5,657 nucleotides of DNA from Clostridia bacterium (GTDB taxonomy: Bacteria > Bacillota > Clostridia > Oscillospirales > Acutalibacteraceae). This document shows, piece by piece, positions 1 through 5,050 of this stretch; positions within the stretch are counted from its first letter, which is position 1; every line of letters begins with the position of its first letter. Under the pieces are notes generated by a model. The model ran no database searches, was not told the DNA's origin, and saw nothing but the letters and a program-made list of their open reading frames with translations. The DNA is taken from contig JAFOXT010000433.1 of the NCBI GenBank assembly GCA_017425745.1, positions 1 through 5,657 on the forward strand, in the 5' to 3' direction. The position numbers and the translations under genes were made by a program.

Positions 1-3000
1 ACACTTGTATGTTTCGCTGCCGTTGTTTTCGCAGTCAGCAGCTTTTGTTTCTATAGGTGTTGCACCCCAGATATGACCCTTAGCTGAAAGTTCAACTGTT
101 TTTTCAACTGAGGGATCGTTACAGTTCGCACATTCGGTTACAACTGAACCCTTTTCACCGCATTTTGCGTCGGTTACTGTTGTGCTGAGAACGTGACCCT
201 TTGCAGGGATTGTTTCTGTCTTTGTTGCAGCGCAACCGTCTGTTGTACAAGTGTAGGTCATTATGCCTGTAACTGTACATGCGGGAGCTGTTGTAACTTC
301 ACCTTCGCCGCTGAAGTCGTGTTTACTTGTTGCAGGGATTGATGTGCTCAGAATTTCAGCTTTACAGCTTTCAACTGAGCAGACAACCTTTGTGCTACCA
401 GCTGTGATACAAGTAGGAGCAGTGTAAACGATTTCCTGTGTATGACCTGTTGCAGGAATTTCAGCTTTATAGTTTGCTGAACAATTTTCATGTTCATTAC
501 AAACAAAAGTTTTCTCACCTTTTTCTGTACAGCTGGGATTCTTTGTGATTGTTTCAGTGAAGCTGTGTGCACCGATAGGAGCAAGTACATCATACTTTAC
601 ATCACCGCAAGCACAAGTGCCCATCTGCACACCGGATTTATCAGCTGTTGCAGGAGTGATAACTGTCCAGTTTGTATAAGTGTGACCCTTTGCTTCTTTT
701 GTAATTACGGTATACTTATCGCCGCAAGCACATGTATATTCTGTCTTTTCAACGTCAGTACAGCTTTGTTCCTGAACTACTGTACCTGCATCATAGGTGT
801 GACCTGTTGCAGGGATTGTTTCTGTGTATTTGTGGCTGTTGTCGTTCTGACAAGTGAAGGTTTTTACGCCTTCTTCAGTGCAAGTTGCGTCTTTTGTAAC
901 TGCAGCTTTGTAATTATGGCCTGTTGCCTGAGCACCGTTAACTACATTATAAGTGAAACTACAAGCTGAACACTTATACGGTGTATAGCCTGCTGTTGTG
1001 CAAGTGGGAGCTACTGCCTCCTGAGCTACAAAATTGTGAGCCTTAACGGGGATTTCTTCTGTGTTGAACACTTCGTTACAAGCTGAGCAGTATGCTTCAA
1101 CTGCACCCATCTGAGTGCAAGATTCACTTGTAATTCTCTGAGCAATTGTGTGCTCTGCAAGAGGAAGCTCAACTGTGATTTCGATACCACAAGTATGTCC
1201 TTTAGTTTTACACTTATAGGTTGCTGAACCCGGAGTTGTACATGTTGCATCTGTTTTTGAATCGGGTGTTGTTGTATTGAATGTATGTCCGCCTGCAGGA
1301 ATTACAACAATTTCAACGTCATTGCAGTTTACACACTTGCGTGTCCACTTACCGTCTTCGTTGTTTGTTGCTTCTTTTTCAACAGTCCATGTTTCAGGGT
1401 AAGCGTGGCCGAGCTTGGGAAGAATTTCTCTCTTTGTTGCTTTATCACAAACTGAACACTTGTAATCGATATAGCCGTCGTTTTCGCAATCGGCAGCTTT
1501 TTCGTCTATCTTTGTCCAGGTGTGAGTTGTAACTACTGAACCGCTTACATATTCTTTATATGTATAGTTACAGTTATCGCACTTGTATGTTTTGTAAGCT
1601 GAACTTGTGCAAGTTGCAGCAGTCTCTGTAATTGCACCTGCTTTTTCATACTTGTGACCGAGAGGAGCGATAACATCTGTATCTGTATAATCGCAGTTTT
1701 CTCTCTGGCAAGTTTTTACTATGCTTCCTGCTGTTGTACAGGTTGCATCTGTTGTTTCAGTTTTGATATCGTGACCCTTAATATCATCGAAAACTTCACT
1801 TGCAATTACATTGTTACACTTTGAACAAGTCTTTGTTCTGTAGCCCTTGTCTGTGCAAGTATCTTCAATAACTACATTCCATTCAAGTGAATCAAGTGCA
1901 TCGTGATCAAGCGCATCGATTGAACCTAAATTAATATGACCACAGCTACAAGTCTGCTTCTGCACACCAGGAACACCACAATGTGCTTCTGAAACTGTTT
2001 CCCATGCACCGTAATTGTGAGGAGCAACATCTTTCGTATAATTATCTCTGTATGAGTGACCGCAGTTTTCTCTCTGGCAAACATATTCGTCATAGCCCTT
2101 TGTTGTACAAGTGGGAGCTACTGTTGTCTTTTTATAATCGTGTCCGAGAGCATCAATAACAAGATGTTCGCAGAATCTGCAGTCCTTTTCAGCACAGACT
2201 CTTGTGCTGATACCGATGTTTGTACAAGTGGGATTAACTGCTACTGCAAAGTCTTCCCATGAGTGACCCTTAGGTTCGATAGCAGTAATATCCTTCTGTG
2301 CATCACAAAGTGTACAGTGGATTGACTTTGAACCGGGAAGTACACAAGTGGGTGCAACGTCAACTCTGAAATCGTCTTCCCATACGTGGTCGCCAAGCTG
2401 GTCGCCGCCGTCATATTTTACATAACCGCAGACTTTACAGGTATATTTCTGTGTACCTGCCTGAACACAGGTTGATGTAACTGTTTCAATTTTCCAATCG
2501 TGTGCTTCTGCAGTATAAACAGGAGCAATTACAAGGTCGTCAAGAACTGAATTATATTCGTTTGAATCCCAACCTGAGTATGTATAATGATTTTCTGCAT
2601 CGTGGTATGACTTCTGATCTTCAGGGAAAGCAGGAGCTGCTACAGATGATTTGTATACGGCTTCCTTTTCATATTTAAGAATAGCACCGTTTTTATCAAG
2701 GAAGATAACAGCAAATTTGTTGGGTTCAAGATTAAGTGCATCATTAATTGCCTTAGCATAACCGTCAACGGTCGATTGCTGTGTTCTACCAAGTCCTGTT
2801 ACAACTGCAGTTATTGCCTGATCAAGAGCAACACGTGAAGCAATAGTATACATAAGCTCGTATTCTGTTCCACACTGTGTCTTTATTGCGTTTGCTGCTG
2901 CAATTGCTTCGTTGACTGCGGTGTAGTCAGCAAGGATTTTATCGCTTTGGCTATAACCGGCTACATAAGTTGTATCACCTGATATGCCGGTTACTGAAGG

Positions 3001-4077
3001 ATTCCAGCCAGTAAAAGTATAATCATAATCTCCTTCACTGTAATCGGAGGCTGTTGGAGCAGTTGGAGTTACACCATACTGAGCTGTAGTTGTATATTCA
3101 TTCTGAAGCACACCGTTTGCATCTCGATGATTCTTAAAAATCGCTGTATACGTAGCGTCATTTATAGTGAAATCCTTAGAGCTTGTTTTGCTTGTATTTC
3201 CTGTACTGTTAGGAGTACTCCATGTTGCTGTAACAGTACCGGTCTGAGAATTAGTAGTGTTCAGAATATTTGCAGAACTGTTAACGCTGATGGTTGTTGA
3301 GCCACTGCTTGTTGTGGGGCTCACAGTAATACCTGTTGATTTTATATTACCGCTGACTTTCCAGGTTGGATCAAACATCTGAACACCGTACTGGTCTTTG
3401 GCAGTAACAGAAACCGTCTGGGTTGCAGCAGCATCACTAGCAGTCTTAGGACAAGTCATTGCACTAAGATTTTCCGGAGACCAAGTAAATGTGTTAGCAT
3501 AAGGATAAACCCAATTCTTTTTTGTATCATTAACGTAACCATTGCTACTATCATTACCCGTACTTGTTGTAGGAGAGATTGTAATCTCCTTATGTTGATT
3601 AGTAGAATTCAATTGACCTGTACCTTCCCAAAGAGTATACAATGTACTCGTGGAAGATGCAGCAATTTCAATTTTCTTGACAGTCATAACTGTGCTACCA
3701 CCGACCAAAGCGACTCTATTATCATTCAATGAAGCAAAAAATTCCGTAGGGAATCCACTAATAGTTTTTGCAGTAGTTTTATTACCAGTACTTTCAAGAT
3801 CTGATTTCAAATCAACGTCCAAGTGATCTTCAGAACCGGTTCCGTTATTTGACTTAAACGTAATTCTGAAACCTACAGTATCATTAGTTTCAGTTTTACC
3901 ATTGAAATTAGCGTCAAGATTACCGCTAGTACCCACACTCCATGAAATTTTGATGTAATAACTGCCCGCAGCCGCTTCCGCCTTCTGCGGTGCAACCCAT
4001 ACCCAGGCAGTAAGCACCATCAGTACCGCAAGAAATATGGACAGGGTTTTCTTTCCTATCATTTTTGCTTTTTTCAT
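1..4077 (-). CDS. Large secreted multidomain surface protein with Cys/His repeat array (3' end outside window)
   Basis: Reading from 4077 down to 1 gives 1359 codons without a stop, so the C-terminus is missing. The ATG at 4077 is chosen because AAAGGAGGA (4094-4086) lies 8 nt upstream and a signal peptide follows at once: KKxK basic start, hydrophobic residues 12-29, likely cleavage after A33-E34-A35. Domains read by eye: residues 40-145, beta-rich, possibly PLAT-like (ends WEGTGQL); 170-307, Ser/Thr-rich Ig-like, with VTAKDQYGV at 224-232; 308-377, InlB B-like (YTFTGWN); 382-452, FIVAR-type helices; 454-523, second InlB B-like (YTYSGWD); 526-1359, 21 Cys/His repeats. Cysteines number 60 after residue 520 but only 2 in residues 40-519. 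Inferred role: cell-surface stalk or adhesin-like protein. No catalytic domain, LPXTG motif, dockerin or S-layer anchor is visible, but the missing end could carry an anchor. The specific function is unknown. The frame is certain, the domain names less so, with PLAT the weakest. Confidence 0.93.
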   Translation of the reverse strand, partial: MKKAKMIGKKTLSIFLAVLMVLTAWVWVAPQKAEAAAGSYYIKISWSVGTSGNLDANFNGKTETNDTVGFRITFKSNNGTGSEDHLDVDLKSDLESTGNKTTAKTISGFPTEFFASLNDNRVALVGGSTVMTVKKIEIAASSTSTLYTLWEGTGQLNSTNQHKEITISPTTSTGNDSSNGYVNDTKKNWVYPYANTFTWSPENLSAMTCPKTASDAAATQTVSVTAKDQYGVQMFDPTWKVSGNIKSTGITVSPTTSSGSTTISVNSSANILNTTNSQTGTVTATWSTPNSTGNTSKTSSKDFTINDATYTAIFKNHRDANGVLQNEYTTTAQYGVTPTAPTASDYSEGDYDYTFTGWNPSVTGISGDTTYVAGYSQSDKILADYTAVNEAIAAANAIKTQCGTEYELMYTIASRVALDQAITAVVTGLGRTQQSTVDGYAKAINDALNLEPNKFAVIFLDKNGAILKYEKEAVYKSSVAAPAFPEDQKSYHDAENHYTYSGWDSNEYNSVLDDLVIAPVYTAEAHDWKIETVTSTCVQAGTQKYTCKVCGYVKYDGGDQLGDHVWEDDFRVDVAPTCVLPGSKSIHCTLCDAQKDITAIEPKGHSWEDFAVAVNPTCTNIGISTRVCAEKDCRFCEHLVIDALGHDYKKTTVAPTCTTKGYDEYVCQRENCGHSYRDNYTKDVAPHNYGAWETVSEAHCGVPGVQKQTCSCGHINLGSIDALDHDALDSLEWNVVIEDTCTDKGYRTKTCSKCNNVIASEVFDDIKGHDIKTETTDATCTTAGSIVKTCQRENCDYTDTDVIAPLGHKYEKAGAITETAATCTSSAYKTYKCDNCNYTYKEYVSGSVVTTHTWTKIDEKAADCENDGYIDYKCSVCDKATKREILPKLGHAYPETWTVEKEATNNEDGKWTRKCVNCNDVEIVVIPAGGHTFNTTTPDSKTDATCTTPGSATYKCKTKGHTCGIEITVELPLAEHTIAQRITSESCTQMGAVEAYCSACNEVFNTEEIPVKAHNFVAQEAVAPTCTTAGYTPYKCSACSFTYNVVNGAQATGHNYKAAVTKDATCTEEGVKTFTCQNDNSHKYTETIPATGHTYDAGTVVQEQSCTDVEKTEYTCACGDKYTVITKEAKGHTYTNWTVITPATADKSGVQMGTCACGDVKYDVLAPIGAHSFTETITKNPSCTEKGEKTFVCNEHENCSANYKAEIPATGHTQEIVYTAPTCITAGSTKVVCSVESCKAEILSTSIPATSKHDFSGEGEVTTAPACTVTGIMTYTCTTDGCAATKTETIPAKGHVLSTTVTDAKCGEKGSVVTECANCNDPSVEKTVELSAKGHIWGATPIETKAADCENNGSETYKC
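1692..1711 (-). repeat. 20-nt exact DNA repeat, copy A (unit 7 of the array)
   Basis: The 20 nt at 1692-1711 are identical to 2061-2080 and encode the C-Q-R-E-N-C segment of unit 7 (C790 to C795). The surrounding sequence differs, so this patch is more conserved than the units around it. Confidence 0.85.
2061..2080 (-). repeat. 20-nt exact DNA repeat, copy B (unit 4 of the array)
   Basis: This is identical to 1692-1711 and encodes C-Q-R-E-N-C in unit 4 (C667 to C672). The copies lie 369 nt apart, about three repeat units. Confidence 0.85.
2509..2718 (-). other. Second InlB B-like repeat domain
   Basis: Residues 454-523 begin KFAVIFLDKNGAIL, pass through a VYKSSVAAPAFP segment, reach the hallmark YTYSGWD (499-505), and end with a strand DDLVIAPVYTAE. 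This matches the layout of the first InlB B-like repeat at residues 308-377. It leads straight into the first Cys/His repeat (H526) with no linker. Confidence 0.72.
2722..2934 (-). other. FIVAR-type helical module between the two InlB B-like repeats
   Basis: Residues 382-452 are Ala-rich and helix-like. The DYTAVNEAIAAANAI opening is followed by a central SRVALDQAITAVVTGL segment, then TVDGYAKAINDAL. This order (DY..V..AI..A, LD.AI..VV.GL, Q..VD.YA.AI..AL) is the typical FIVAR ('found in various architectures') pattern. FIVAR modules occur in surface proteins and are mostly linkers; some are linked to binding. Here it sits between the two InlB B-like repeats, an arrangement I recognise from clostridial secreted proteins. 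Confidence 0.75.
2947..3156 (-). other. First InlB B-like (Listeria-Bacteroides-type) repeat domain
   Basis: Residues 308-377 follow the usual order of this beta-grasp-like family. A first strand (YTAIFKNHRDANG) is followed by a strand ending in an AQYG turn and TAP, then the hallmark YTFTGWN (353-359), and a final strand in the pattern ...GDTTYVAGY. Such modules are spacers or stalk units in secreted proteins of Firmicutes and rarely carry an activity of their own. The assignment rests on motif recognition only. Confidence 0.75.
3973..4077 (-). other. Signal peptide of the large surface protein
   Basis: Residues 1-35 have a lysine-rich N-region (K2, K3, K5, K9, K10), a hydrophobic core from L12 to about A29 (SIFLAVLMVLTAWVWVA), and a small-residue C-region with an A-E-A motif at 33-35 followed by Ala-Ala. 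This is a standard Sec/SPase I signal. There is no Cys in the lipobox position, so a lipoprotein is unlikely. The protein should be exported across the single membrane of a Gram-positive cell. Confidence 0.9.
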
Positions 4078-4127
4078 TACGAAAATCCTCCTTTCGTTTG
4101 CTGTGCTTCCTCCAAAAGGCACAACAT
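4077..4127 (-). other. Possible 16-codon upstream ORF overlapping the surface protein start
   Basis: Inside the predicted leader, ATG at 4127 opens a frame encoding MLCLLEEAQQTKGGFS. Its TAA (4079-4077) shares one base with the main ATG, forming TAATG, an arrangement seen in translationally coupled genes. No Shine-Dalgarno sequence precedes it (the upstream bases are AT-rich), and the main gene has its own strong RBS inside this frame. It may well be chance; a short ORF of this size is common in random sequence. Confidence 0.2.
4086..4094 (-). promoter_or_regulatory. Ribosome binding site of the large surface protein gene
   Basis: On the minus strand this reads AAAGGAGGA, a near-perfect anti-16S match, 8 nt from the ATG at 4077. 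It fixes that start over the in-frame ATGs at codons 6 and 20. A second purine-rich GGAGGA lies further upstream at 4113-4108, too far away to serve this start. Confidence 0.9.
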
Positions 4128-4149
4128 CCGAATATAATTATACAGATAT

Positions 4150-4179
4150 ATTATAACATTACACCTGTCGCTTTTTCAA
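4150..4179 (-). promoter_or_regulatory. Predicted sigma-A promoter for the large surface protein gene
   Basis: On the minus strand, TTGAAA (4179-4174, five of six matches to TTGACA) is followed after 18 nt by a perfect TATAAT (4155-4150). The -10 is preceded by TG plus one base (4158-4156), giving an extended -10. Transcription should begin near 4143, giving a leader of about 65 nt. A second TATAAT occurs at 4142-4137 but has no -35 at a suitable distance. No clear operator dyad or riboswitch-like structure is visible in the leader. Confidence 0.75.
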
Positions 4180-4298
4180 TTGTCATATTGGCCATATTTT
4201 TGTTCATAATTTAGTAATATTGACGTAAAGCCCATTTTGGCAGACTGTTTAAAAATTCTTCCCGACCTTCAGAATGACCTCTTGTATATAAAAACTTC

Positions 4299-4327
4299 TT
4301 GCATAAACCTCGCTTAAATGCTATAAT
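4299..4327 (+). promoter_or_regulatory. Predicted sigma-A promoter of sfsA, placed for a leaderless transcript
   Basis: TTGCAT (4299-4304, three of six matches) is followed after exactly 17 nt by a perfect TATAAT (4322-4327). TG at 4319-4320 plus one base makes an extended -10, which compensates for the weak -35. The -10 ends only 9 nt before the sfsA ATG at 4337, so the usual start point (about 4334-4337) falls at or within three bases of the start codon. The 4328-4336 gap contains no Shine-Dalgarno sequence. Between the two divergent promoters (4180-4298) I see only AT-rich sequence and weak, imperfect dyads. Confidence 0.75.
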
Positions 4328-4336
4328 ATTTTCACT

Positions 4337-5032
4337 ATGAAATACTCAAAAATTATCAAAGGCTCTTTTCTGAGCCGACCTAACCGATTTATTGCAAAGG
4401 TTCTCATTGACGGCAACGAAGAAACCGTTCACGTCAAAAACACCGGCAGATGCAGAGAGCTTCTTATCCCGGGTGTGACGGTCTATCTTTACGTTTCCGA
4501 CAATCCCAGCAGAAAAACTAAATATGACCTTATCGCTGTGGAGAAAATCCGCGATGGCAAGACGCCACTGCTTGTAAATATGGACTCACAGGTGCCCAAC
4601 ACCGTTGCTCACGAGTGGCTCAGAGAGAGTGGACTTTTTTCTGAAAATGCCCTCATCCGCAGAGAGGTCACCTACGGAAAATCACGCTTCGACTTCTATA
4701 TTGAAGACGGTGAGCGTAAGGCTTTTCTTGAGGTTAAAGGTGTAACACTCGAAAACGACGGAGTTGCATCTTTTCCCGATGCGCCTACCGAACGCGGAGT
4801 AAAGCATATAAACGAACTGACGGAGTGTGTCAAAAACGGTTACGAAGGGTATATTCTGTTTGTGATTCAGATGAAGGAAATCTTATTTATGACCCCCAAC
4901 GATGTTACACATAAGGCCTTCGGTGATGCGCTGAGAAACGCTGAAAAATCAGGCGTGAAAATTCTTGCAGTGGATTGTGTTATAACACCTGACTCAATTA
5001 TCTGCGACAAAAATGTTGAAGTAAAACTATAA
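4337..5032 (+). CDS. sfsA: SfsA family protein (sugar fermentation stimulation protein homologue)
   Basis: This is a complete 231-residue protein, the normal SfsA length. The N-terminal part, roughly residues 1-80, corresponds to the OB-like region and contains the family NTG motif (35-37, in VHVKNTGRCRELLIPG) and SDNPSRKTKYD. The C-terminal part has a PD-(D/E)xK-type signature: R117-F-D119-F, then E132-V-K134. It is followed by the highly conserved FPDAPTERGVKH (147-158). In E. coli, SfsA was named for stimulating maltose fermentation when overproduced and was reported to bind DNA. The fold suggests a nuclease-like protein, but its reaction is not settled. All recognised key residues are present. 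ATG at 4337 matches the family N-terminus, yet no Shine-Dalgarno sequence precedes it, and a promoter -10 ends 9 nt upstream. The next gene begins 18 bp downstream on the same strand, suggesting an operon. Confidence 0.96.
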   Translation: MKYSKIIKGSFLSRPNRFIAKVLIDGNEETVHVKNTGRCRELLIPGVTVYLYVSDNPSRKTKYDLIAVEKIRDGKTPLLVNMDSQVPNTVAHEWLRESGLFSENALIRREVTYGKSRFDFYIEDGERKAFLEVKGVTLENDGVASFPDAPTERGVKHINELTECVKNGYEGYILFVIQMKEILFMTPNDVTHKAFGDALRNAEKSGVKILAVDCVITPDSIICDKNVEVKL

Positions 5033-5035
5033 TTC

Positions 5036-5042
5036 AAAGGAG
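5036..5042 (+). promoter_or_regulatory. Ribosome binding site of the epimerase-like gene
   Basis: AAAGGAG lies 8 nt before the ATG at 5051, within the 18-bp gap after the sfsA stop. It fixes the start of the downstream gene. No terminator or promoter fits in this gap, so the gene is read from the sfsA transcript or a promoter inside sfsA. Confidence 0.88.
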
Positions 5043-5050
5043 ATAAAACT

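Larger units (their letters stand above)
1..2520 (-). repeat. Tandem coding array of 21 Cys/His repeats, ~121 bp (40 aa) period, continuing past the window
   Basis: The consensus unit is GH-(T/D/N)-(Y/W/F), 8-11 residues, (A/P)TC, T, two residues, G, then a strand ending (Y/T)xC, a short gap, Cys, 8-12 residues, and a run like IPAxGH that starts the next unit. The key histidines are at residues 526, 564, 605, 646, 687, 725, 769, 808, 852, 891, 931, 976, 1014, 1054, 1093, 1132, 1171, 1212, 1253, 1295 and 1335. They are 38-45 residues apart, averaging about 40. The first and second Cys are separated by exactly nine residues in every unit that keeps the first Cys. The last unit is cut by the window edge at its second Cys. 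Units are diverged in DNA, so this is an old array with local patches of near identity. I recognise similar GH...C...CxxC repeats from clostridial secreted proteins but know of no assigned function. Confidence 0.93.

Noticed and set aside
490..969. A 159-codon plus-strand open frame, rich in Cys, Ser and Phe, opposite the repeat array
   Set aside because: It lies wholly antisense to the long minus-strand frame, which has a signal peptide, RBS, promoter and repeating domain structure. Its composition follows from the complement of the repetitive codons, and it has no RBS.
348..1250. Minus-strand frames at 348-593 and 1026-1250
   Set aside because: They are on the same strand as the large gene but in another frame, fully inside it, with low-complexity Gln/Leu/Lys composition typical of frame-shifted reading of the repeats.
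1281..2262. Shorter plus-strand frames at 1281-1532 and 2056-2262
   Set aside because: Both are antisense shadows of the repeat array with no recognisable domain and no ribosome binding site.
1..2520. Regular ~120-bp periodicity as a possible CRISPR array or non-coding satellite
   Set aside because: The units are diverged in DNA but conserved in protein, keep one frame throughout, and have no short identical repeats separated by unique spacers.
4015..4062. Alternative starts of the surface protein at codons 6 and 20
   Set aside because: Only the ATG at 4077 has the correct RBS spacing, and starting later would remove the basic N-region of the signal peptide.
4181..4200. Imperfect palindrome around TGGCCA as a possible operator
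   Set aside because: Symmetry extends cleanly over only the central six bases, and such a site is expected by chance in AT-rich intergenic DNA.
4255..4275. Short dyad (5-bp arms ATTCT/AGAAT around an 11-nt loop) upstream of sfsA
   Set aside because: The arms are too short and the loop too long, there is no GC-rich stem or U-tract, and it is not placed as a terminator for either divergent gene.
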